A DNA stretch of 38,913 nt from CBEUVQ01 sp965546615 (GTDB taxonomy: Bacteria > Bacillota > Desulfotomaculia > Desulfotomaculales > Desulfohalotomaculaceae), in contig CBEUVQ010000023.1 in the NCBI GenBank assembly GCA_965546615.1, positions 1-38,913 on the forward strand, read 5' to 3'. A program made the translations under genes and the position numbers. The notes beneath the pieces were generated by a model. That model was not told where the DNA came from and searched no databases. It was given only the letters and a program-made list of their open reading frames with translations. Positions 15,054-23,417 of this stretch are shown here, piece by piece; the stretch's first letter is position 1; the number at the start of each line of letters is the position of its first letter.

Positions 15054-15986
15054 TCATCGTTCTTCACGGTCGTAGGCCAAACCTAATGCCTGCGGAGACC
15101 CTACCCCATCGCTGTGAACTTTACGGGTAGCAATAATTAACACCAATACTGTGCAAATATAAGGCAGCATGCTTAAAAAATATGAAGGAATTTGTACATC
15201 TAAAATTTGCATTTTAAAACCAACGGCATCGATACCACCAAACATATACGCTCCAATAAGAGCACGCAGCGGCTTCCAACCGGCAAATATCACCAACGCC
15301 ACCGCAATCCAACCGCGGCCGGCCGTCATGTTTTCCATCCAAGCCGGCGCATAAGCTAAAGAAAGATAAGCGCCGCCTAAGCCGGCCAGCATGCCGCCAA
15401 TGATAGTGTAAAGATAACGGGTTTGGGAAACACTTACCCCCAAAGCATCGGCAGCAGCCGGGTTTTCACCCACTGAGCGCATATATAGACCCATTCTGGT
15501 GCGGTAGAGAAAAAACCAGGCCAAAAACACCAGCACAAAACTCAAATATACCAAAGCATCCTGCTGAAATAATATCGGTCCGATTACCGGAATATCTCCT
15601 AAAAAAATCAATTTTTCCGGTTTAAAAGGGTTGGCCAACGGCTGACCGATAAAGGCTTTACCGATATACCCGGATAACCCTGTGCCAAAAATGGTCAGTG
15701 CTAAGCCGCTGACTACCTGATTTGCTTTTAATGTTACCGTTAAAACAGCATGAATTGAAGCAACCAAACCGCCGGCAATTAATGCGGCCACCACTCCCAG
15801 CCAGTGGTTACCTGAAATATGCGCAGCAATAAAGCCGCAAACCGCACCCACCAGCATCATACCTTCCACGCCTAGGTTTAATATTCCGGCACGTTCGGTA
15901 AATATTTCACCCAGAGCCGCAAACAGGATTGGTGTTCCTGCAGTAACCGCTGCTGCCAATACCGCAATTATTATGCTTGTTTCCAC
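15054..15986 (-). CDS. ABC transporter permease, nucleoside/purine type (NupQ-like)
   Basis: A 310-residue membrane protein of the BPD_transp_2 family with about eight to nine membrane segments. GEIFTERAGILNLGVEGMML is the signature of the second permease in BMP-type nucleoside transporters (NupQ/YufQ). GENPAAADALGVSV is the cytoplasmic loop that contacts the ATPase. The start is GTG with GGAGGG upstream. It pairs with the permease at 16005 and the ATPase at 17069. The substrate is not shown by sequence, but xpt and the guanine riboswitch point to purine bases or nucleosides. Confidence 0.92.
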   Translation of the reverse strand: METSIIIAVLAAAVTAGTPILFAALGEIFTERAGILNLGVEGMMLVGAVCGFIAAHISGNHWLGVVAALIAGGLVASIHAVLTVTLKANQVVSGLALTIFGTGLSGYIGKAFIGQPLANPFKPEKLIFLGDIPVIGPILFQQDALVYLSFVLVFLAWFFLYRTRMGLYMRSVGENPAAADALGVSVSQTRYLYTIIGGMLAGLGGAYLSLAYAPAWMENMTAGRGWIAVALVIFAGWKPLRALIGAYMFGGIDAVGFKMQILDVQIPSYFLSMLPYICTVLVLIIATRKVHSDGVGSPQALGLAYDREER

Positions 15987-16004
15987 TTTTTACTCCCTCC
16001 TGCC

Positions 16005-17072
16005 TTAGGCTTGTCGGTTTTTTATTTTAAGCTGATAACGGGTGAAAATTTCGCCGCCCAACACAAAGAACAAAATTAGTCCCTGCAGCATTAGTACCAT
16101 TGCGGCAGGTATTCCGCTTGTCTGCAAACTAAAACCTCCGGCCTGCAAGCCGCCAAACAGCACCGCCACCAAAATAATTGCCGCGGGATGCAGCTTAGCC
16201 AGCCAAGCCACAATAATAGCGGTATAACCATAGCCCGGACTGAAACCATGCTGCAGCCGGTGCATTAAACCAGATACTTCAACCGCTCCGGCTAATCCAC
16301 AAATCGCTCCGCTTGCCAGCATTACCAGCAGAATATTTTTAGAAATACTCATTCCGGCATAGCGGGCAGCGGCAGGACTCTCACCGATAACTCTGATTTC
16401 ATACCCAAACCGACTGTATTTAATGCTCAGGTGAATCAGCACCGCCAACAATAAAGCAATAATCAGGCCGAAGTGGATTCTGGTGCCGAAAAGTGTTGGT
16501 AACGTGGCCGCCGCCGAAAACTCAGCGGTAAGCGGAAAGTTAAGCCCCGCCGGATCTTTCCACGGACCGTAAACTAAATAATCTACCCATAAAATAGCTA
16601 CGTAGTTGAGCATCAAAGTAGTGATAATTTCATTTACCCCCATATAGGCCCGAGGGACGGCCGGCAGCAACCCCCAAATGCCACCGCAGATTATTCCTGC
16701 CAAGAAAATAGCCGGAATGAGTATTACTGCCGGAGCATCCGGATATGTTAATGCCACCCAGGTAGCACCGAATGCTCCCATATGCAGCTGCCCCTCCGCA
16801 CCGATGTTCCACAACTGCATGCGAAAGGCCAGAGAAATACCCAAAGCGCACAGCATCAGAGGAATGGCTTTTACAATCGTTTCTGATAACCCGTAAAACG
16901 AACCAAACCCACCGTCAAACATCGCTAAATATGCGGCATACGGGTTATGCCCGGCAATGAATAAAAATACTGCTCCGACAATTAACGCCAACACTATTGA
17001 AATTAATGGAATAACGATATTACAGATCAGAGAAGAGTCTGCCCTTTTCTCTAATCCAACAGATATTTTCAT
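16005..17072 (-). CDS. ABC transporter permease, nucleoside/purine type (NupP-like)
   Basis: A 355-residue membrane protein of the BPD_transp_2 family, the longer of the permease pair. Visible blocks are IVIPLISIVLALIVGAVFLF (first membrane segment), LWNIGAEGQLHMGAFGATW (signature) and RVIGESPAAARYAGM (ATPase-contact loop). Its ATG overlaps the stop of the ATPase gene by four bases (ATGA), so translation is coupled. It resembles NupP/YufP of B. subtilis. The next permease follows after an 18-bp gap. Confidence 0.92.
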   Translation of the reverse strand: MKISVGLEKRADSSLICNIVIPLISIVLALIVGAVFLFIAGHNPYAAYLAMFDGGFGSFYGLSETIVKAIPLMLCALGISLAFRMQLWNIGAEGQLHMGAFGATWVALTYPDAPAVILIPAIFLAGIICGGIWGLLPAVPRAYMGVNEIITTLMLNYVAILWVDYLVYGPWKDPAGLNFPLTAEFSAAATLPTLFGTRIHFGLIIALLLAVLIHLSIKYSRFGYEIRVIGESPAAARYAGMSISKNILLVMLASGAICGLAGAVEVSGLMHRLQHGFSPGYGYTAIIVAWLAKLHPAAIILVAVLFGGLQAGGFSLQTSGIPAAMVLMLQGLILFFVLGGEIFTRYQLKIKNRQA

Positions 17073-18598
17073 GAAGCCATAACCTCCGCATAAGTTGTGC
17101 CTAACATCATCATACCGATCTGCTCAGCAGTAACATCTTTGACATTTAAAACCCCCATCAACCGGCCTTTATACAGCACTCCAACGCGGGTACATAACTT
17201 AAATACTTCGTTCAAATCTTCAGAAATCAGCATAATCGCACTGCCGCGCGCCGCTTGGTTTAAAAGAATGTCGTGTACTGCCTCAGTGGCGGCAATATCT
17301 AAGCCGCGTGACGGATAAACCGCCACTACCAACCGGGGGTTTTCTGCTAATTCGCGGGCCAAGAGCAGCCGCTGTTGATTCCCGCCGGAAAGCAGCCTTA
17401 CCGGTGCGTGTAAACCGGTTAAATTGACACCGAATTTTTCAATCAGCTGCGAAGAATAATCTTCAGCTTTTTTAAAATTAATAAATCTTCTGCTTCCCAA
17501 TTGAGATCGGTTATACATTTTCATAATTAAATTATCAACCGCCCCCAAAGAAGGTACTAACCCGGTACCTAAGCGATCTTCCGGTATATAGCTGACACCG
17601 GCATTAATTAATTCTTTCGGCGATTTATTGGTAATGTTTTCGTCGTCCACAAAGATCTGCCCGGCAGTTACAGGACGCAAACCGGTAATTACTTCGGCCA
17701 GTTCCCGGCGGCCATTGCCGGCAATACCGACAATGCCGAGAATTTCACCTTCGCGAATTGATAGATTTATATCACTTAAATCCGGGCGATGTCCTTCAGC
17801 TCGAGCACAAACACCGGTCATGCCCAGCACTTGTTTTCCAATTACATGTGAGTGATGTTTATTATTACTAACCAAATCGTGACCAATCATTAATCGGGCC
17901 AGGTGTTTAGGGTTAACTTCATGACGATTTAACGTTGCTACCGCTTTACCGCGCCGCAGCACTGTTACCCGATCGGCCACTTCCATAACTTCCTGCATTT
18001 TATGGGTAATTAAAATTACCGCCTGTCCGTTAGCAGTCATTTTCTTCACGGTAGCAAAAAGCTCTTGTGCTTCTTGCGGAGTAAGCACCGCGGTAGGTTC
18101 ATCCAAAATTAATACTTTGGAACCGCGATATAACATTTTCACAATTTCCACCCGCTGCTTTTCCCCTACAGAAAGCTGCCAAATTTTTGCGGTAGGGTCT
18201 ATACCTAACCCATAACTTTTTGATATTTCAGCGAGTTCTTTTTCTACTTTTTCCATGCGTAAAAAGAAACCTAATTTTTTAGAACCTAAGACAACGTTTT
18301 CAGCAACTGTAAAAGTATCTACCAGTTTAAAATGCTGATGAACCATGCCAATACCTGCAGCAATAGCATCTCGGGGATTTTTTAAGTTGACCGGTTTCCC
18401 TTCCACCAAAATCTGCCCGCTGTCCGGACGGTATAATCCGGATAAAACAGACATCAGTGTACTTTTTCCGGAACCGTTTTCTCCCAGTAAGGCATGGACT
18501 TCTCCCGGTTTGACGCGGAAATTAATGTTGTCATTAGCAATTATCCCCGGGAATTTTTTTGTAATGCCCACCATTTCAATTAAGAAATTTTTATTCAT
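17069..18598 (-). CDS. ABC transporter ATPase, nucleoside/purine type (NupO-like)
   Basis: A 509-residue protein with two fused nucleotide-binding domains. The first has Walker A GENGSGKST (about 39-47), signature LSVGEKQR and Walker B VLILDEPTAVLT. The second has an altered P-loop region GIAGNGRREL, signature LSGGNQQRLLLARE and a weak Walker B VAVYPSRGLD, so only the first domain looks fully catalytic. This is the normal asymmetry of BMP/ribose-type ATPases. The ATG follows AGGAG at eight bases. It powers the permeases encoded next. Confidence 0.95.
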   Translation of the reverse strand: MNKNFLIEMVGITKKFPGIIANDNINFRVKPGEVHALLGENGSGKSTLMSVLSGLYRPDSGQILVEGKPVNLKNPRDAIAAGIGMVHQHFKLVDTFTVAENVVLGSKKLGFFLRMEKVEKELAEISKSYGLGIDPTAKIWQLSVGEKQRVEIVKMLYRGSKVLILDEPTAVLTPQEAQELFATVKKMTANGQAVILITHKMQEVMEVADRVTVLRRGKAVATLNRHEVNPKHLARLMIGHDLVSNNKHHSHVIGKQVLGMTGVCARAEGHRPDLSDINLSIREGEILGIVGIAGNGRRELAEVITGLRPVTAGQIFVDDENITNKSPKELINAGVSYIPEDRLGTGLVPSLGAVDNLIMKMYNRSQLGSRRFINFKKAEDYSSQLIEKFGVNLTGLHAPVRLLSGGNQQRLLLARELAENPRLVVAVYPSRGLDIAATEAVHDILLNQAARGSAIMLISEDLNEVFKLCTRVGVLYKGRLMGVLNVKDVTAEQIGMMMLGTTYAEVMAS

Positions 18599-18654
18599 TC
18601 ATCCCGCTCCTTTTTGCTGCCGATTGCAATTAACGTTGTAACTGTGATAAAGTC

Positions 18655-18684
18655 GGCTGCCGACGGCTTAAACCGCCGGCAGCC
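18655..18684 (-). promoter_or_regulatory. Strong intergenic hairpin between lipoprotein and ATPase genes
   Basis: GGCTGCCG and CGGCAGCC pair, with an inner CGG/CCG and a G-T pair, giving roughly a 12-bp stem and a short loop, but no full T-run. It probably stabilises or partly terminates the upstream message so that the lipoprotein is made in excess over the membrane parts. Confidence 0.65.
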
Positions 18685-18696
18685 GTTAACCTTTCA

Positions 18697-19818
18697 CTAT
18701 TGATTGATACTGCCTTCCACGCCTTCCACAAACCACATCATTTCCAGCATTTCTTTATCGGTAAGTTTTTGGCCGTCAGCAACTTTAACATTGCCGTCCT
18801 GGTCTTTAATCGGACCCCAGAATACATCAAACTTACCATCGATAATTTCCTGCTTTTTCTCTTCAATTAACTGCTTAGTTTCTTCCGCTACCATCGGACC
18901 GTACGGCGCCAAGCCAACAATACCGTCTTCCAATCCACCCCAGTAAGATTCAGATTCCCATGTACCGTTTTTCACTGCTTCGACAATCTTCACATAGTAA
19001 GGACCCCAATTCCATACCGGGGATGTCAGTACTGCTTTCGGTGCCATTTTGCTCATATCACTGTTATAGCCAACACCGTACACTCCTTTTTCTTCAGCAG
19101 CCTGCTGCGGGCCAGGGGTATCTTGGTGCTGAGCAATTACATCGCAGCCTTCATTTAACAGGGCTTTAGCGGCATCTTTTTCTTTAACGGGATCATACCA
19201 AGTGTTAGTCCAAACTACTTTCACTTTAGCATCGGGATTCACCGAACGCACACCTAAAGTAAAGGCATTAATTCCACGAATAACTTCGGGAATAGGGTGA
19301 GCAGCAACGTAACCGATTAAATTGCTTTCGGTCTGCTTGCCGGCGGCAATCCCTGAAAGGTAACGGGCTTGATACATCCGGCCGAAATAGTTGCCGGCAT
19401 TTTCTGCAACTTTAAAGCCGGAACAGTGCATAAAAACTACATCTTTGTTTTTCTCTGCTACTTTAATGGTGGTATCCATGTAACCAAAGCTGGTGGTGAA
19501 GATCACTTTACAGCCTTTTTGTACCAGTTCTTGAATATAAGATTCGCTGGACGGGCCTTCAGGAACGCTTTCCATGTAATAGCCGGCGTCAACATACGGA
19601 AGCTGCTCTTCTAAATACTTTCTGCCTTCTTCATGAGACCAGCTCCACCCTGCATCACCGGTAGGGCCAACATAAATAAAACCAACTTTCATTTTTTCTT
19701 CGCCGCCATTGCTTGCCGAATCACTTTCAGTGGCTGTATTTTCGCCACCACCGCAGCCTACTGCTGTCATTGCAATCAACAGCAGTATTCCCAATAATAA
19801 AATTGACTTCTTTTTCAT
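18697..19818 (-). CDS. BMP-family substrate-binding lipoprotein of the purine ABC transporter
   Basis: A 373-residue lipoprotein with signal MKKKSILLLGILLLIAMTAV and lipobox TAVG/C at Cys22, then an acidic Ser/Asn linker. The mature part starts KVGFIYVGPTGDAGWSWSH, the BMP (PnrA/Med) family ligand motif, and continues with QKGCKVIFTTSFGYMD and GYVAAHPIPEVIRG. BMP proteins bind nucleosides. It is the first gene of the operon, downstream of the guanine riboswitch and its terminator. The ATG follows GGGGAGACCGGA. Confidence 0.94.
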   Translation of the reverse strand: MKKKSILLLGILLLIAMTAVGCGGGENTATESDSASNGGEEKMKVGFIYVGPTGDAGWSWSHEEGRKYLEEQLPYVDAGYYMESVPEGPSSESYIQELVQKGCKVIFTTSFGYMDTTIKVAEKNKDVVFMHCSGFKVAENAGNYFGRMYQARYLSGIAAGKQTESNLIGYVAAHPIPEVIRGINAFTLGVRSVNPDAKVKVVWTNTWYDPVKEKDAAKALLNEGCDVIAQHQDTPGPQQAAEEKGVYGVGYNSDMSKMAPKAVLTSPVWNWGPYYVKIVEAVKNGTWESESYWGGLEDGIVGLAPYGPMVAEETKQLIEEKKQEIIDGKFDVFWGPIKDQDGNVKVADGQKLTDKEMLEMMWFVEGVEGSINQ

Positions 19819-19850
19819 TCCGGTCTCCCCCCAATAAATCGTTATATATA

Positions 19851-19906
19851 AAAAAAGCCCAGAAGTAGGTTCACATCTTCGTGCGAAACCTACCTCCTGG
19901 GCTTTT
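19851..19906 (-). terminator. Riboswitch-controlled terminator
   Basis: On the minus strand AAGCCCAG(G)AGGTAGGTT pairs with AACCTACTTCTGGGCTT over a long stem, with an internal loop arm TCGCACGAAGATGTGA, followed by a run of seven T. It is about 30 bp before the lipoprotein gene and would stop transcription when purine is bound. Confidence 0.92.
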
Positions 19907-19921
19907 ATCCCTAAAGGTGTA

Positions 19922-19939
19922 ACCGGTTAATTAACCGGT
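19922..19939. repeat. 18-bp perfect palindrome in the riboswitch linker
   Basis: ACCGGTTAATTAACCGGT is a perfect 18-bp palindrome, located between the aptamer and the terminator. It may be an RNA hairpin of the expression platform or a DNA operator. Confidence 0.75.
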
Positions 19940-20011
19940 CTGTACCGCTTGGACCTAACCACCGTCTTTTATTAATAAATAAAACGATGTGGAACCCTAG
20001 GTACACTTTCC

Positions 20012-20078
20012 CACGTAGTCGGGTAATTTACGGTTACCCGGTAGAGACTCTTGGGCCATATTCCCAAGGATATACGTG
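20012..20078 (-). promoter_or_regulatory. Purine riboswitch aptamer, guanine-type
   Basis: On the minus strand P1 is CACGTA/TACGTG, P2 is TTGGG/CCCAA with loop AATATGG, J2/3 is GTCTCTACC, and P3 is GGGTAA/TTACCC with loop CCGTAAA. The two loop sequences and J2/3 are the invariant parts of the family. In J3/1 (GAC) the specificity base is C (plus-strand G at 20018), so it should bind guanine or hypoxanthine, not adenine. It controls the transport-xpt operon as an off switch together with the terminator at 19851. Confidence 0.96.
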
Positions 20079-20099
20079 CTTTTTATTTATAACAACTTA

Positions 20100-20128
20100 A
20101 TATTAGCAAAGGCACCAAATGGTGTCAA
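20100..20128 (-). promoter_or_regulatory. Promoter of the riboswitch operon
   Basis: On the minus strand TTGACA (20123-20128), a 17-bp spacer and TAATAT (20100-20105), about 22 bp before the aptamer. The spacer holds the dyad CACCA-AA-TGGTG, which might bind a repressor. The rest of 20130-20362 shows no gene, only the AT-rich upstream region of degV. Confidence 0.85.
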
Positions 20129-20362
20129 CCGATATTTATTTTTTTTGCAATTTTACTATTTCTTTTACAGAAAAGGGAATTATATAGATATGTAGAATAG
20201 TATACATTTGTGTAGAATGCCATTAAATGTCGAACAAAAATATTCATTCGACAAACAGCGAAAATAATCCTCCCAGAGCAGATTTGTGTATCTGACTGCC
20301 TATGCAGCGTTACTTTATCAAATGTGGTTTATACCTGACATTAAGATTCGAGGTGTTTAGAT

Positions 20363-21202
20363 TTGGCTGCAGTAAAAATTGTCACCGACAGCACTGCTGA
20401 TTTAGAATATCAATATTTAAAAGAATACGATATCAGCTGCGTACCCCTCCAGGTGCGGTTTGGTGAAGAAACTTTAAAAGACCGGGTGGAGATTTCTCCC
20501 AGCGAGTTTTATGCTCGGCTGACCCAAACAAAAAGTCCTGTTTCTACTTCTCAGCCTTCGCCAGGCGACTTCTATAATGTTTATAAAAGCATAGCTGACC
20601 AAGGGGACAGCATTATATCCATTCACCTTTCGGGAGATTTCAGCGGTACCTATCAAACTGCTTCACTGGCAAAAACAATGCTGCCTGAAGCGGATATTCA
20701 GGTGATTGATTCCCGCTCAGTAAGCGTTGGTTTGGGTTTAATTGTACTGGCTGCTGCTAAAGCCGCCAAGCAAGGGAAAACATCGGCAGAAATTACAGCA
20801 TTAGTTAATGAGCTTATCCCCAAAATAAAAATTTATTTTATTGTCGATACACTGGAGTATTTGATGCGCGGCGGGCGCATCGGCCGCGCTTCTTCTTTCC
20901 TGGGCACACTTTTAAACATCAAACCAATTTTAGGAATTTCAGAAGGTGTAGTAGTGCCTGTTGAAAAGGTGCGCGGTAAAAACAAAGCCTATAAACGCTT
21001 AATTGAGATGGTCAAGCAGCAAATAAACAACAACAGCGGCCATTTTGGTGCCGTCCATGCTGACAACAAAAGCGGTTTGCTTGAGTTTGTGCAAAAACTG
21101 CGGGCCGAAGTAAATTGTGATGATATGTTGTTTGGAGAATTAGGGTCGGTAGTAGGCTGTCATGGCGGTCCGGGTTTGGTAGGGATAGCTTTTTATTCAT
21201 AA
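20363..21202 (+). CDS. DegV family fatty-acid-binding protein
   Basis: A 279-residue DegV protein. KIVTDSTADL at the start, PVSTSQPSPGDFYNVY, and IHLSGDFSGTYQTA are the conserved ligand-pocket blocks, followed by VIDSRSVSVGLG and YLMRGGRIGRAS. DegV (FakB-type) proteins bind fatty acids, and in some Firmicutes deliver them to the fatty acid kinase FakA. No fakA is nearby. The start is TTG with GAGGTG seven bases before it; no in-frame ATG fits the family's beginning. Confidence 0.94.
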   Translation: MAAVKIVTDSTADLEYQYLKEYDISCVPLQVRFGEETLKDRVEISPSEFYARLTQTKSPVSTSQPSPGDFYNVYKSIADQGDSIISIHLSGDFSGTYQTASLAKTMLPEADIQVIDSRSVSVGLGLIVLAAAKAAKQGKTSAEITALVNELIPKIKIYFIVDTLEYLMRGGRIGRASSFLGTLLNIKPILGISEGVVVPVEKVRGKNKAYKRLIEMVKQQINNNSGHFGAVHADNKSGLLEFVQKLRAEVNCDDMLFGELGSVVGCHGGPGLVGIAFYS

Positions 21203-21269
21203 TTTATAGTATAAATATATCATTTATTGCTCATACTGGCATTAATATTATTATTGCCGGGAGGAAAAA

Positions 21270-21470
21270 ATGCAGGGAACAGTAAAATGGTTTAACCCGA
21301 ACAAAGGCTTTGGGTTTATTGAAACAGAAAACGGAAGAGACATTTTTGTGCACTACTCTGCCATCAATGACGAAGGATTCAAAACACTGCACGAGGGAGA
21401 CAGAGTAGCCTTTGAAGTTGTTGAAGGAGCCCGCGGTGAGCAGGCAGCTAACGTGGAAAAACTCTCTTAA
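21270..21470 (+). CDS. Cold-shock protein, CspA family
   Basis: A 66-residue cold-shock domain: GTVKWFNPNKGFGFIETENG holds RNP1 (KGFGFI), and DIFVHYSAI holds RNP2. It binds single-stranded nucleic acid and acts as an RNA chaperone. GGGAGG lies before the ATG. It is a single gene, 67 bp after degV with a possible promoter in between. Confidence 0.97.
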   Translation: MQGTVKWFNPNKGFGFIETENGRDIFVHYSAINDEGFKTLHEGDRVAFEVVEGARGEQAANVEKLS

Positions 21471-21628
21471 CTTGCTGCGTTAAAGCGCAAAGCAATAAAG
21501 GGCAATTCCAATGCCGACAACAAACGCAATTTTAAAAACGCATAACCAAGAAATAGGCAGCAGAACAAAAATATGTTACAACAAACTAATGTATGACGCT
21601 GCTTTTTAAGAAATGTGCAGCAAAGACC

Positions 21629-21657
21629 AAACCCGGCAATAAACTTTGCCGGGTTTT
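21629..21657. terminator. Terminator between convergent csp and DUF2892 genes
   Basis: AAACCCGGCAA and TTGCCGGGTTTT form an 11-bp stem with a short loop. It has a T-run on the plus strand and a shorter one on the minus strand, so it may serve both genes. The 21471-21628 stretch before it shows no convincing gene. Confidence 0.88.
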
Positions 21658-21690
21658 GGCATATCAACTGCACTTCATTAGTCAAGCATG

Positions 21691-21879
21691 TTAGTCATCG
21701 GCATCTTTAAGTAATGGATTATATCCGATTAATCCGACAATCGCATTTTTTGCTCCCATGACTGCTAACACCTTGCCGACAAATGTGCTGCGAATTCTGT
21801 CCGACATTCCTAAGCTGACAAAGGCCATACCACCTAATACACTCAACATTCTCTGACCGTCAGTCATATTTCTGCGCAT
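21691..21879 (-). CDS. DUF2892-like small membrane protein
   Basis: A 62-residue protein, MRRNMTDGQRMLSVLGGMAF onwards, with two hydrophobic stretches separated by a short polar turn and a final GYNPLLKD. This is the DUF2892 (YgaP membrane domain-like) pattern, where the NP(L/F) end is conserved. Its role is unknown. GAGGGGTG precedes the ATG at 21879 by a few bases; the frame opens at a TTG 15 bases further up, inside the ribosome site. Confidence 0.8.
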   Translation of the reverse strand: MRRNMTDGQRMLSVLGGMAFVSLGMSDRIRSTFVGKVLAVMGAKNAIVGLIGYNPLLKDADD

Positions 21880-21920
21880 AATTTCACCCCTCAAAGTATT
21901 ATGTACCGACCGACAGAATG

Positions 21921-22187
21921 TTAAGTATTGTACTTTTTGCCAAGCGTCCGGCGCTGATATGCATAAAGCGCTTCTTTACCGCAGTACTTACAGCGCAGAA
22001 CGTGAACACAATGATCTGCATCGTAGTGCCGATAACCGTCTTGGTAGCTCTCCTGATCTAAATAAGCACTGTAAGAATCATAAAAGTCCTGCAGCAAGCC
22101 TATATTTTCCAAATTATTTTGACCGCAGTGCGGACAAGGTTGGGTTACTTCCACAAAGTGATTGCAAAGCAGACAGGCATAATCCAT
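21921..22187 (-). CDS. Small zinc-ribbon-like protein
   Basis: An 88-residue protein with CLLCNH and CPHCGQ near the N-terminus, and a second Cys pair CKYCG with nearby His residues (HYDADHCVHVL) toward the C-terminus. Two CxxC pairs at each end suggest one or two zinc sites, as in rubredoxin-like zinc ribbons. The centre is rich in Tyr and Asp. I do not recognise a named family. A GGTGA sits before the ATG. It is next to the DUF2892 gene, on the same strand. Confidence 0.72.
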   Translation of the reverse strand: MDYACLLCNHFVEVTQPCPHCGQNNLENIGLLQDFYDSYSAYLDQESYQDGYRHYDADHCVHVLRCKYCGKEALYAYQRRTLGKKYNT

Positions 22188-22245
22188 ACTAAATCACCGC
22201 CCGGACTTAGTATTGATTATTTCCGCCCCCTTAATACCGTCAAAA

Positions 22246-22737
22246 TTAGGCATTAGGCTGTTCGGTTTTGGCAAAAAAGCCACCTTTTAAACTTAAATTT
22301 GCTAAGTACTTCCAACGACTTAAAATAAAAGTTACAATAATTGCCAATACTAATCTACTAACTATTAAAAAAGTAATATCTGCTCCTACTACCGCAAAGA
22401 TAGCGGTGTCTTCAAATACTGAGTGAAAAATAACTAAAAAGATATTGATTAAATACAAATCTCTATATGATAATTCACCGCTTTTGGCAGCATCTATAAT
22501 TACACCTGCCCCGTAGCTCCAGCCAAAAATAATTCCGGTCATCATCGGAATTGCTCCGCTGTCCGACATTTTAAACAGCCTTAATAACGGCCGTAAAATC
22601 ATACTAACTTTTTTTAAAACATTTAAGTCTTTGGCAATCTCCAACATCAGCATCAGTGGAAAAATTACTGCCCCCATCATCCAAACCTGTTCTAAACTGC
22701 CAACTGCTGCATCCTTTAAAAAGCCAAAGTAATTCAA
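22246..22737 (-). CDS. Nucleoside-recognition (Gate) domain membrane protein, second half
   Basis: A 163-residue protein with four to five membrane segments. The Gate/nucleoside-recognition pattern is seen in MMGAVIFPLMLMLEIAKDL and MMTGIIFGWSYGAGVIIDAA, with FHSVFEDTAIF near the C-terminus. Such proteins come in pairs, as in SpmA/SpmB of spore maturation or YjiG/YjiH. The start is TTG with GGAGG ten bases before it. It lies 14 bp after its partner gene at 22752. The transported substrate is unknown. Confidence 0.82.
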   Translation of the reverse strand: MNYFGFLKDAAVGSLEQVWMMGAVIFPLMLMLEIAKDLNVLKKVSMILRPLLRLFKMSDSGAIPMMTGIIFGWSYGAGVIIDAAKSGELSYRDLYLINIFLVIFHSVFEDTAIFAVVGADITFLIVSRLVLAIIVTFILSRWKYLANLSLKGGFFAKTEQPNA

Positions 22738-22751
22738 CGTTAATTTTCCTC

Positions 22752-23171
22752 CTACAATATCAGATTAAGTACAAAACCACTGATTAAAGAAATTAATATA
22801 CGCACCGTTACTATAAAGGCAGCACTGACACCGGTGCGTTTAGAAATTGCCGTTTCCATAAATAAAGCATGGCACATCAACAGCATCACCGCAATAATGG
22901 TAATTTCTTTATGGGTTAATGAAAGACCGGTAATCACTCCCAAGGCAGCATAAAGGTTTAAAGTATATCCCATTACCAAGGCGAGAGAAGCCTCTCCCGG
23001 AAGACCCAATAAACCCATAACAGGCTTACAAAATTCGGCTACCCAGTTTAAAACAGGTGTATAACTTAAAAAAGTAACAAATATATACACCGGCACAACA
23101 ATTTTAGTTAACTCCCAGGTAGTCATCAACCCTTTGTTCAGCCCTCTTTTAAAAGTATCAACAGTAACCAT
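22752..23171 (-). CDS. Nucleoside-recognition (Gate) domain membrane protein, first half
   Basis: A 139-residue protein with about four membrane segments. PVYIFVTFLSYTPVLNWVAE, GLPGEASLALVMGYTLNLYA and CHALFMETAISKRTG are the Gate domain blocks. It pairs with the next gene to form a two-part membrane unit. The ATG at 23171 follows GGAGGGACAAA; an upstream start at 23204 would extend it into the leader sequence and is rejected. Confidence 0.82.
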   Translation of the reverse strand: MVTVDTFKRGLNKGLMTTWELTKIVVPVYIFVTFLSYTPVLNWVAEFCKPVMGLLGLPGEASLALVMGYTLNLYAALGVITGLSLTHKEITIIAVMLLMCHALFMETAISKRTGVSAAFIVTVRILISLISGFVLNLIL

Positions 23172-23273
23172 TTTGTCCCTCCAAAAAAGCTTTATCTGCA
23201 CCAAGCCTTTTAATCCGCTGAAAGCCTTACTGTAATTTTTAAAATTTGTATTTCTATGACTGTAAAAAATTAC

Positions 23274-23311
23274 GGTGCCTTTAGAAGCGATAGTTCTGCT
23301 TCAAAGGCACC
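23274..23311 (-). terminator. Long hairpin after selB, likely terminator
   Basis: GGTGCCTTT and AAAGGCACC pair, and GAAGC/GCTTC extends the stem past a one-base bulge to 14 bp. On the minus strand GTAATTTTTT follows, which suits a terminator of the sel operon. The 106 bp between it and the selB stop contain no recognised gene. Confidence 0.78.
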
Positions 23312-23417
23312 TTAAATCTATTTTAAAGCTGCTCGTGATAAAATTCTACAGGAAAAGTCAGGTCGATGCTGCATCGAACAGCAGTACCACCGTAATAAGT
23401 TGAGCATTACCAGCTGC

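Noticed and set aside
21467..21685. A 72-residue Cys-rich frame on the minus strand after the cold-shock gene
   Set aside because: It runs through the terminator at 21629-21657, has no ribosome site and resembles no family.
23274..23311. A tRNA(Sec) gene near the end of selB, suggested by CTTCAAA in a stem-loop
   Set aside because: There is only one long stem; no acceptor, D or T arms and no CCA can be drawn, and a T-run follows.
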